This document shows, piece by piece, positions 32,546 to 49,669 of a stretch of 64,000 bases of DNA. The position numbers were made by a program, and so were the translations under genes. This DNA comes from Hydractinia symbiolongicarpus (lineage: Eukaryota; Cnidaria; Hydrozoa; Anthoathecata; Hydractiniidae): assembly GCF_029227915.1 (NCBI RefSeq), contig NC_079885.1:6696001-6760000 (forward strand), in the 5' to 3' direction. The notes under the pieces are model-generated. The model worked only from the letters and a program-made list of their open reading frames with translations. It did no database searches and was not told the origin of the DNA. Position 1 is the stretch's first letter, and the number at the start of each line of letters is the position of its first letter.

Positions 32546-32886
32546 ACACGTTTTTTATATAAGAAACACACTGCTTGGCTTCAGCCTGGGCTTTTTTAAT
32601 TTTTCCCGATTTAAGCCTCAAATGTTTCTAAACGTGTTTTTCTTCTTTTTCCATACAGGGTTACAGTATATACTACGATATAAAATGTGACAACACAACT
32701 TTGTATTTTATTTAAAAAAATTAAAGAAGTTTTCCGTTATATTATTAATGGTTTAGTATTCCTTGCATTTTTAAAAATCTTGTTCGAGACTTTCAGCCTA
32801 GCCATGTTTCTTAACTATATTTCAATTTTGGCCTAATCTCACCCTCGTGTTTCTTATATAGATGTTTCTTATATAAAAAAACGTGA
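32546..32886. mobile_element. About 340-bp MITE with CACGTTTTTTATATAAGAAAC ends
   Basis: The left end CACGTTTTTTATATAAGAAA (about 32547) is repeated inverted at about 32862-32884. The right side also has a second partial copy (TTTCTTATATAGATG). No coding. TSD not identified. Confidence 0.6.
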
Positions 32887-33747
32887 TAAATAAGCCCCCA
32901 ATCTGAAATAAACCCGCAGTCAGTTCTTTCAAGGTGGAAAACTTTATAATTTTTTTTAAAATAATTCCAAATCGTTGATGAGAGTTTTGGTAAATATTGA
33001 AATAATGATTGGAAACATGGTATGGAAGGTTTTTAGACTGGTTTAGCACAATAGACTAAGAAATAAGTAATCGTAGTTCCTGAATTTAGGCGTTTTCAGA
33101 GACAATTCTGAAGAAGGCACATGTTATGTACATTAAAAGGCTTGGGGCGGAATGCTTTATCCAGTTCAGAGAAATTCTTACATTAATTCTGTCAGTCAAA
33201 ATAGGGTTATGCATACACCCCTAAACACCTATTCAGTCATCAACAGTAACCGAAAGAATCTGATGCTGTGCTTATACTTAAACACTCGTATCCTGATTTA
33301 AACGAAAACGTAAGATTTCGAAAACGGAATTGTTTTACTCATTTTATGTTGACACCCACATATTAAAACGCATAAAATTTTAAATTATCACATTTCTATT
33401 ATACCGAAGTTATGTACGGGGACACACAGGTCATTTTTTAGGGCTTAAATTAATTGAAAAATTGACAAAGGTTTTGAAATAATGTGACTGAGAAAAAATC
33501 CAGAAAGATTAAAGATGGAGTAAATATAACTGATATTGTTGAACAAAACAAAATCATAATAGAAATTGCAAGGAAGCTGGGTGACTAAAAAAAGTCTTTC
33601 AAAAATGGCTGTGAATTCTAAGAGCTGGTTCTACATAAAACATTGCAACTCCAATTCTTAAAGCTGTGTAAATTGTCATGACTCGCTGCAAATCGGAAGT
33701 TAATCAGTGCAATACGAAATTGTCTATCCGCGTAAAAATTAACTCTA

Positions 33748-36299
33748 TTATATTAACGGTGCAGCGGGACGGCGATATTTTCGAGTCCCCGACATGAAAC
33801 TTTTAACTCGCTCCTTACAAACCTCATTTCTCCAATCACCGTCCTTTTTAAAATGCGACCCAATAATAATACCATGTGCGTTTTTAAATTCCACAAAATT
33901 ATTTAGCGTTACACCAGAACCAATTAGGACGGGTAGATTACAACTTGAAAGGACATTGTTAAGTTCTTTAGAGCTTGCTGGTTTTCCTGTGGAAGCGCCT
34001 GTTAATACAACACCATCACTCATAAAAAAGTCGGCAGCTGTACACATCTCCGTTAAACTGACGTCACTTGTGATGGCATGAGAGCTAATAAAAAAAACGC
34101 AGTATCAATGAGCATTAATATAAATCCTCGCATTTGATTTGGCAGTTTTTACAAAAAATATTTTCTCGGCTCTATGGTTAAAGGGAAAATGTTACGACAT
34201 TCACTTTCTCATTATATGGCACAAATTTTCCTCGGGTGAGAAAATGTGATAAAAATCATCTAATTTTAAATTTTAAAAAATTACGCCGAATCGATATATT
34301 ATTACTAGTCCGCCGAAAAAATTTAATTCATACAAAAATGAACCAAGATCTCGATCTTGCGCACTCGAGACCTCGGTATGCTGTTAAAAGCTTTTTCCCA
34401 TGTGAATAAAATAACTTTTTAGCAGTTTGTTAGCAACTCGAGATCTCGACTTGAAATCATGCTGAAACATTTGCTGGTTCCTGAGGAAATATTTCCCATA
34501 TAAACACCACCTAAATATTTATTTCAAATTAAACGACGTGTTAATGTGTGGTGCTTAATTCCATAACTACAGTATTACATACACACAAAAAGAGGTGTTT
34601 CACAAAAGTAAGATTAAAATTTTAGAGGTAGGGAAAGTTTTAGTAAAAATTTTCCGTGACTTTCAAAACACAGGACACAAATGCCCACTTACGTTCATGC
34701 TTTTTTTAGAGAAAAAGCATCGTTTGATGATTAAATCTTCGTTTATACAAGAAATTAAACACAATTTACGGATAGTTTTACCTGTGTTTTTTCTTCAGAT
34801 CTGTCAGTACCAACACATTTTCGGCATCGATTGTTTTTCTGTAGCGTAAAAGTTCACCAGCATCAGCATTCATTAAACCTTCATCTGCAACATGACCAAA
34901 CAAAAAACCTTCAGCGCGTATAAAATCAAGACCACTGACCTAAAAAAAAAACAGATTACGTAGACTAATAATGAAAAAATTTAAATATGATTACAACTAA
35001 CTTTTTTTGAAACATACAGCTGAATGAACCGAGACAATCATATGGAACTTGATAGTGAGAAACAAATATTATAACACCCTTTCAGATGACACTATGACAA
35101 GGGACGTGGGCTTTTTAAACGCGACAGGTACAACAACTATCATTAACGCTCCCTGAAAGGCGTATATTCATTTTTTGGTTCCAATTCTAGGCGGCTGTAT
35201 TGCCAGCTTCCTTAGTTCAAGGTTGGGTTCGAAAGCTCTTTTCAAGAACCACCGATCAGGTGAGATTGTGGCGAGTAAGTTTAGTCCTCCAGAGTTACAA
35301 TTGGTGATAGCCATGGTTCCAGCAGTACCTAATTAAGGATACTTACCGCTGCTATGGCTAATGCTTCCTTATTGCAACCGGCTAATATTTGTATCCCACA
35401 CGGTACATCCGCACCTACGTATTTTACAGCACTGGCTACAGCTGTCATCGAGGATGTAATTTCAGGACCCACATTACGGTTTAAGTAGGGAACATCATGC
35501 ATATTTTCAACCATAAGGGCGTCCTATAGAAAAATACATATCGTGACATATACAGCTCCGGCAAGTTTCGGTGGACAAAATTAAGCGTTAATATAAAGAA
35601 ACTGGTACCACTCCTGCGTTTAGATATAATTCAGCTTCTTGTTGAGCAAGTTTGATTGTGTGGTTGAGACTACCTGATATATAGTTTGGTGTACCTACAC
35701 AAAAAAAACTGAGATAATCGTTTGAAAGCAACCACAGTAAAAAATTAAAATTTCCGCTATACACATGCAACACGGGCGCTTATTTCAAAATAAATGGGTT
35801 CAGGTCAAAAAAAAATATATATATATATATTTTACTATCGCAGCTTAATTAGTATGTAAAATACCTACAGTTGTAGTGAACGCATTTATTAGGGAAGTTC
35901 TAGTTTCAAATATTTGCACCACTTAGTAATTTGAAGCATTCACTTCACACCTTGTATGCATACTGTTGCATTTCTAGTTGATCAATTTTTTGTTTGTTTT
36001 TATCGTTTTTACTGTTTTTACTGCTTTTTCCATTTCTATTCTCAGACAGGACGGACATTGATAGCAGTTTTTTTTGTATTTATGTATATATTTGCAAATT
36101 ACTGAAGTCCTCATCCTGTATAAATATTTTTAAATAAATAAATAAATAATAAATACATTATATGAGAACTTGCAATAAAAAAAGTTATACATATACACAT
36201 ATCTAAAAATAAAAATTTATCACCTGGTAATGGCCGAACGTGGATCATTCCAATGGTAGTTGGATAACATGATTTAAAAATGTTCTTGAACCGATTCAT
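33748..36299 (-). CDS. BtpA-family protein
   Basis: Five exons on the minus strand: 36299-36224, 35694-35609, 35523-35347, 34939-34782, 34084-33748. Total 834 bp, 277 aa, with all phases consistent and stop at 33748-33750. The N terminus carries the family signature IGMIHVRPLPG, followed by AGVDALMVENMHDVPY, then GADVPCGIQILAG, FIRAEGFLFGHVADEG and near the end GVVLTGASTGKP and VLIGSGVT. These belong to the BtpA family (TIM-barrel fold), known from a cyanobacterial photosystem I biogenesis factor and from uncharacterised bacterial and invertebrate proteins such as nematode F13E9.13. The length matches the family. The function in animals is unknown. The short basic N terminus (MNRFKNIFKS) could be a mitochondrial presequence (inference). 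It lies 841 bp downstream of the aminotransferase on the same strand. Confidence 0.93.
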
Positions 36300-37140
36300 G
36301 GACGCCTTTGTAAATGATATGTCGTTTATTTATATAAAAGAAAGTATAAAACAAACAAACAACCAAAGGAAGTGTTTAATTGGAGAAATGTAAATGACAT
36401 TAGCACTTATAGCGATTTTAAATATGGGTGCTTGCACTAAGAAATAAACTTTGTCAACAAGCATAGGACACGCAAAGCTCCTCGTTGTCCTTTTAGCCCA
36501 CTGTTAATAAACCTGTTCTCTGAAGAAGCTGTGTCAAGTACAGTGAGATGTTTTGCAAATAGTAAAATAACCAACAAAAACACATGAAAAGACAAAAAAG
36601 AGAAGTTTTGAAACAATATTTTTATTTTTTGCTGACGCACGGTATTAATAAGATTTCTATTTTGACATTTCTGAATATCTTGTTGTTATAATCTATATCG
36701 ATATCTTTTGTAGTAAATGTTTTCGTAAAAACTGGGTTTCAAAAATATATCTCGTTTAGTTTAACAGATGCATATTCAATATTGATAAGTTTGGGCGGTG
36801 ATAATTAATATCAAGTTAGTTTGCAAAAGTCAAAGGGGTATTCCTTCTGAAAGAAAAAAAAATCACAAAATTATAAATCTAATAAATAAAAAAAAACATA
36901 CTTCGAAGCTCTAAAAATAAATACTGTGGTTTAACTCAGCAATACTAAAACATGACAGCACACTACACTTAAAAGAACAGAAATCTGACCACGAAAGATG
37001 TTTTCTCACTGAAGTAGTAAATCCAAACATTAGCTTACAGCTGGCAAAAGAGCTTCTTACAAAAACAAAGTATATGGAAACGTAAAAACAGAACTGAAGA
37101 AGAATTCGGCGTGGACAGATGATTTGGATGACACAAATTA
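36300..37140. other. Gap between the BtpA and aminotransferase genes
   Basis: 841 bp of AT-rich sequence between the aminotransferase stop and the BtpA start on the same strand. It should hold the aminotransferase 3' UTR and the BtpA promoter or 5' UTR. Just before the BtpA ATG the minus strand reads CATTTACAAAG then GCGTCC, which could be a splice acceptor. No other gene recognised. Confidence 0.4.
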
Positions 37141-43542
<6,402 letters not shown>

Positions 43543-45116
43543 CCTTCTGTTGGTTTTGTAAACTTTGTCTATGGTCGCCGTGCAATACAACACGAGATAA
43601 ATGCCTTTTACACGCGTTACATTTGTAGCAAGGAATAAACGTTTATACTGCAGCGGAGTGTATCTAACACAGGTTTGACTGACAAGTCGGTACGGATGGC
43701 AGTGCGTCACGCCTGCTGCACGTGATAATGTTGCTGTTTTCAAATAAAAGGGTAGCTGCGGCTTCAGGGGAGGAAAACAAGCTATTCTAACTGTCCACAA
43801 AAATCAACAGCAGTGAAAATGATTCATCTTAGTTAAGTATCCTGGTCTATCTCTTATTATCAATTTTAAAATGCAATAAATTATGTCCCAATTGTTTTTG
43901 GTACTAAATCCAAATCTCTCTCACTTATCACAAAAAATGACAACTGATTGTTTCAGTTGGCACTGTGTCAAGGCATACTGTTCTGCCCGGATAATGAACA
44001 TTGGCTTGATTAAGTACGACAGCTTGCCCCAGTTAAGAACAGGGAAAAAAATACATAATCAGGGCAACATAATCAGGACAAACCGACTTATTACTCAAGA
44101 AAATATTATTTGGCACTTATAAAAGGAACATAATCAGGGCAGGCCAGTTTATATATGACAGTGTAATATTATTTCTCACTTATTAAAGAATGCACATAAT
44201 CGGGGAAGGCTGGATTATGTATGACAGTCAAATATTATTTGAAACTTATAGAACAAATATATCGGGGCCCACCACTTTTTTATCATTTGTCATCACTTCT
44301 GACAAGCAAATAGCCCTGGTGGCAAAGTTGTTGTTGTTCTCAAATGAAGCAAAATTTCGTGGCAAATACTAAGTTTTGGGATTCGCAAGTATATTAACTT
44401 TTCACCAAACTTAATTTCCGCAAAAAAAATAATTTAGGTTCCGTGAAATTTAGTTACTTCAAAGTATATTATGTTGAAGTTATTTACTACAGAGTAGTGT
44501 ATACTAAGAATTACATCGATACTTTTTTCTTTCGCCATGTATAGTTTTCCAAAGAATGTTTAACTTACAAATGTTCGAAGAAAATGCCAATCACAGCCTG
44601 GCCAGCCATTATATCAGCTTTCATAATCCGGTCACCACGACATAACCAGTGCAAAAAAACATAATCGGACCATGCGTACGTAATCCGGTTGTGCTGATTG
44701 TAAACAGGCCGTTTTCGCAATCTAGGCAGAACAAAACTCCCTTTCAAGTAGAGTTCTAGGTTGAAGCACCTAAAAGTTATAAATGCTGTGTCAATAAAAT
44801 ACATGTTTTTTTCTTCAAAATAGAGTACCAATCAGTATATAGACAAGTGTAATTTTTATTAGTACTACTATTAAAATTTAAATTGTTGATAATCACTCTT
44901 AAAGGGAGCCTGAGGTATAAAATGATCTTGGATTTATATTATAGAGCTTAAAAAGTTAGCTAACAAGTTAATTTTTTAAAAAGCTCTTTTTGTTTTTAAG
45001 ATATTTAATTTTAAGGATTTCAGATTTAATTATGTTGCATGAATTATGATATCATATTTTAAGTAATAGCAAATTTGGAAATTTTCTGTCATCAGTAATT
45101 ATAGACCTGTTAAGAG
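43543..45116. other. Upstream region of the aminotransferase gene
   Basis: Expected to contain the aminotransferase promoter and 5' UTR (minus strand, just right of 43542). It includes a tandem repeat (44040-44260). No other gene recognised. Confidence 0.35.
44040..44260. repeat. Three tandem copies of an about 80-bp unit
   Basis: Units contain CATAATCAGGGCA, then a GTTTATATATGACAGT-like core, then AATATTATTT, a C(A/T)CTTAT-like end and AAAGAA. Three diverged copies follow one another. CATAATCGG-like words also occur at about 44625-44690. Confidence 0.7.
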
Positions 45117-46996
45117 ATGTGCATTCAAACTTTATATCTTTATAATATCTACCCAGCCGGCACAAAGAGCTCTAAAAGACGCCTTTTAGACATCTTCCGC
45201 AATTCTAAAAAGACGTCTTTTTTAGCGCTGATTTGTCTGTCTATAATGCATCTTTTTAAGCATCTAAAAGATGTCCTTTTAAAGATGCATTTCAAAAGAT
45301 CTCTTTTAGACATGTTTTAAAAGATGTTTTTCCAAAGACGTCTTTTAGAAATTTTTAAGAAATTTTTTACGACGCGTCTTTTTAAAGACGTTTTTTATAC
45401 CTTTTACAGATTTATCAGCGACTAAAATGCATCTTTAATGCAACTTCTTAAATGCATGTTTAGAAAGAGATCTTTTATATATCTATAAGACGTCTTCCTT
45501 GGTTTTAATTGTTTTTTTTTTACTTAACTTTTCAGAAAAAATAGGCAATTTATAAAACAAATTTAAGATGTTTTTGTACGTTAATGTTGAAACGTACATT
45601 TTTAATAAATTGCAGAAATAACGATATCAAAGACAACAAATATTTTGCGATGAAAATATTTTGAACTTTTTATATCAAATTCGTATTGACACTTTGAAAA
45701 ATAAAATTTATTTTAGAATTACAGTAAGCAAATATAACTGGAAGTAAATAAATAAAATATTTTTTATAATAAACACTAATCATTCATATTCATATTTATA
45801 AATTCTAATTATTAAAATATTCTGTATTACGAATTCTACTGAATTCTAATGAACTTATCCATGCGTAGAAACATTTCTACGCACTAATCTCTACGTCAGT
45901 TTTTAAATAAAGCATGCTATGTAAAGCATAAATTGGAACTCTAATCGAAAAAATCTTAAGCATATTAAGCTTAGGCCATATGAAAGAATCACCTTAAAAA
46001 TTCTGTGAAAATTGCTAGTAGTTGAAATTCATTGTAACGCTTGCAAGGCCAAAATAAACAAAATAAATATTTGAAATAATAAAAAAGTCAGATCAGAAGA
46101 AACAAAAAAAAATAATAAATGTATAAATGTCATTCATAAATGAGTAAAGTCGAAAGGGCTTTTCCTTTGTTTATACATTTAATGTACCCCTTACGTCTCT
46201 GATCCTCTGACTGGGAGCTTTTCGCAGCTTGTTCCCAAAATTTGCGTTGCATTTCTTGCTCATTCACATCTTTAAAACGCTCGTTGACAGATTCTAAAGA
46301 GAAAATAATAGCTTATTTCCAAGTAAATTTTCATAGAAACATAGTCAGAAAACACACCATACATAGAAGGGTCACAGCGTAATACATCAGCTAATACACT
46401 TACCTACTATAATTTTATAAATTAATTTGCCGAGAATCACAAACAAAAGTACTTACTTTTTAAGCAACAGGTGTTCCGCAGATGCTTTCATTAAAATACT
46501 GCCAATTTTAATTGAATGTTCCAATGATCATTTGTCAAAGAATATCTACCAGGGTGTGCAGGAAAACAAAATTACGACGCATTAAAATGAAAACAAGTTT
46601 GCGAACACCCCCGTCCTTTTAAATCGAATTTTTCATATAAAAAAGAAAGACACATTTTAGACCACTTTTAGAAATAAGAAATAAGACGTCTTTGCAAAGA
46701 TGCGTTTTAGATGCATTATAGCAAGAAGAGAAAGATGTCTTTTAAAAGATATATTTTAGATAACTTTTAAATGTCTTTTAAAAGACCTCTTTTAAAGATC
46801 TTCTAAAAGACATCTAAAATGTGTATACTACAAGATTCAAATTTATTTACTTTCAAGAGACGTTTAAAAGATGTCTTTTGAAAGACGTTCTTAAGAAGAT
46901 GCATTAAAGACATCTTAATAGCGCTTTCTAACAGAAGATTTAAAAAAGACATCTTAAGACGTCTTGTGTCGGCATTGATAAAGTTTGAATGTACAT
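45117..46996. mobile_element. 1.9-kb TIR element with palindromic AGACGTCT-rich arms
   Basis: TGTGCATTCAAACTTTAT at 45118 is matched at 17 of 18 positions by the reverse complement of the sequence ending at 46995. Just inside, both sides have a GCCGRCACAA-like word. Each arm of about 300 bp (45160-45500 and 46680-46970) is a dense series of self-complementary words around AAAAGA-YGTC-TTTT, with spacing of about 20-30 bases. The middle is AT-rich and contains one coding-like exon (46130-46293, minus). No recognised transposase or superfamily. A target-site duplication was not found. Confidence 0.65.
46130..46293 (-). CDS. Candidate terminal exon inside the 1.9-kb TIR element
   Basis: Minus strand. 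A good acceptor (TTTTCTCTTTAG) precedes a frame of 53 codons ending in TGA. Its composition is protein-like: SVNERFKDVNEQEMQRKFWE, then QAAKSSQSEDQRRKGYIKC. No family was recognised. A possible upstream exon at 46491-46457 (ATG, then donor AAAAAGTAAGT) ends in phase 2, while this exon needs phase 1, so the two do not join directly and at least one exon is missing. It could be a remnant of the element's own gene or a captured or host exon. Confidence 0.35.
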
Positions 46997-47181
46997 GACA
47001 AAAAAAGTCAAAATTGGCTATTACTTAAATATGGCATAATTTATGAGACACCAGACCTGTCTCTATTTGCATTTGGTAATACCCCAGGCATTTAAATGTT
47101 TTATATTCAACTGGTTTAATTTGGGGATACTTAATATACATAATTTTTTTAGGTAAGACGTGCATTTGACACAACAAAAAC

Positions 47182-49005
47182 ATGTTTGCCAAACGTCTAA
47201 ATCTTCTCATCAACAAAAGATGGTATTCTGTTATGTCATCTGGTAAATATGTTCAAGGTTTTTCTCCAAGGGATGGAGTGAGAGAATATTTTTACTACAT
47301 TGATCATCAGGGGCAGGTAAGATTTTCTTTTTATTAATTTTTGAAGCAGCCTGCATTTTTTTTCAGAAGTAAATTTTTTTACGTATATATATGTATATAT
47401 ATATATACCTACTAATTATTGTATATATACCTACTACTGTATATATACCTACTAATTATTGTCTTGCCTCTAAATTCTCTCAATAAAACAAAATCAGGAA
47501 GTATTTTCAATGTTTTCCAGGAGATTGCCATCAAAAATTTGCAAGTGCCATTTTGCATGATGGTATTTCTGTTCTACTGTAGTTAAACAAAACAACAGTA
47601 TTTCAATTGTTCTGTACTGGATAATATATGAAAGAGTTTTTTCTGCTTAAGCACTACCATTTGTGATGCAGTCAGCAATTTTACCAGTTAATTTTGTAAA
47701 AATAAGTTCCTGGATCTATTTCTTTACCATCTCTCTTTTGTTTCATTGTGATTGTTTAAGTTGCCATCTTATCAATAAAAATCTGCTTCCAGAATGCAAA
47801 CAATATTTATTATTAATTATATACGGTAACAAGTAAACCTAAAAGATATACTGAACATAATGCATGTTAATGTAAAAAAATGCAGCTAAATACAAGAGAT
47901 AAGTATATATATCAACATTGGGTTTTTGGAAAAAAACAACCTCCCTGTAAGGATACTCTTTTTTTCTTTCTTTTTTTTATTGTTAGTTATTTTTCTTTGT
48001 AAAATTTTTATGTAAGTAGTGAGGGAAACTAGATGAAAACATTTTGAAACTTTTATCGTTTTATCTTTTATCATTTTTTTTGGTATATTCATGTAAATTC
48101 ACAAAACCTAATGTATATATAGAGGCAAACTGCATATATAAAATTGTTTACTATTTTGACTCTTAAATCTGGATAAATTTGCTCAGGTGTAAATATAGTA
48201 ATGTAAAAAAATTGTTGAAATTGTTTCATGTGGAATGTGGGTTTCGTTTATTTCAGAAATGGTTTTTAATCCAGCATGAATACGTATTTAAGGATTTTTC
48301 GATATTTTATTATTTATTATTAAAATATTAAATTCTGTTTTTTCTGGCTTAAAATTATGTTCAATTTTATGTTAATATATCTTTACATTTAGTTATTCTT
48401 AGAAGGAACAAAAATAAGAAATTTTGTGACATGTTATAAAGGTAAGAATGATTACTAAACAATTCACAGAGAAAAGTTTGCATTTATGGACAAATTGTTG
48501 TGGTCAAATAATTTTGTGTGTGTGTAATTAACTGTTAAATTTCATTTTAGATAAAGACTTTTTAACATTTTTCTTTAAAAGATTAAGACTAAACAAGGCT
48601 GGAAAGTACTGTGACGATTTTCCCTATATTTCTCGTTGTGGACCCGAAATCAATTATGTTTATTGCGAGAACAAACCAATTGTTTTTACTGACATTATCA
48701 ATGCACAAGAGGGAGACAGAATTGTTATAAATAAAATAGGTCCAAAGATGACAATAACATTTCAACCGGAAAAACTTTGCATGCTCCCTAAAAATGGGCG
48801 GGTTTATCATCCAGCTTCAAAAAAGGTTGGAGGCGTTGGAATACTAAAAACTAGTTTGGCCATTGAGTTTAGTAATCATTTTTTATTTGAAAATGGTGAA
48901 GAGGATAAAGATCCACCATCACATTTTGTATGGAAAGGTTGCAAGTATCAATTAGATAACGAATTGTGGAATATTATGAAGGAAGATAATGTTGAAGAAA
49001 CCTAA
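47182..49005 (+). CDS. UPF0598 family protein (C8orf82 homologue)
   Basis: Three exons: 47182-47316, 48393-48441, 48551-49005. Sum 639 bp, 212 aa. The start ATG follows directly on a leader, and the first about 20 residues (MFAKRLNLLINKRWYSV) are basic and amphipathic like a mitochondrial presequence. The body has the hallmarks of UPF0598: GVREYFYYIDHQGQLFLEGT, KIRNFVTCYKD, FFKRLRLNKAGKY, FPYISRCGPEINYV, NGRVYHPA and GGVGILKTSLAIEFS. The family is conserved in animals and its human member is C8orf82. Its biochemical role is unknown. The length matches the vertebrate protein. DHRS4 follows on the same strand. Confidence 0.94.
47380..47462. repeat. TATA-rich microsatellite with short tandem unit
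   Basis: In intron 1 of the UPF0598 gene, a run of (TA)n interruptions and three copies of GTATATATACCTACT(AATTATT). Confidence 0.8.
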
Positions 49006-49669
49006 GCATATGTATAATATATTTTTCTTTGTGTTGAAATTGTATATATATGTATAGTATATGAAAAAAGGACCAATGTTTTGTTGTATTTTGATACGTA
49101 TAGGTCTTTTAATTCTTAAATTAATTTTCTTCCCTTCAATCCTTTTTAAAATTGATTTATACCTTGAACACTACCAGATCTTCCTTTTTGCTGTTTTGTT
49201 CTAAAATGCAACTAAGCTGTGAACTATGTATGGCAACACTCAACCCTAATTATGCTAAGCTTTTGAGGTAGAGGATAGCATAAAGTGTCTGCAGGCCATA
49301 AATCTTATGCTCATGTGATGATGAAGCATGGCACATTTGTAGGATGCGTTAATACGAGTCATTCCAGGTAAAAAAAAGATTTTATGACATCATAATGTCA
49401 CACCTACATAGACTTGGCCATTTTCCCATTTTGCAACATGATGTATGAGTAATTTTATTTATTGACTAAATGGGATAAAAATGACTCGTTATACGTGTAT
49501 TATTCTGTATTTGTCACCTGGTAGAAGGGGTGTGCAGAATGCCTTCTAGTGATTGAAAACTGCCTTGTTTATCAAGCATATATTTCCAATCTATATACCA
49601 GCTTTTGAAACAGTTTTTAATATACTTTCTAGAAGATTTAATGAAGTTGAGTTACAGAAATTACAAACT

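Larger units (their letters stand above)
31856..33747. other. Interval upstream (in + coordinates) of the BtpA gene
   Basis: No protein gene recognised. Contains a tRNA-like sequence (32433-32505), a small TIR element (32546-32886) and the presumed 3' UTR of the minus-strand BtpA gene at its right edge. Confidence 0.35.

Noticed and set aside
33794-34081. 95-codon plus-strand frame
   Set aside because: Antisense shadow of the last BtpA exon.
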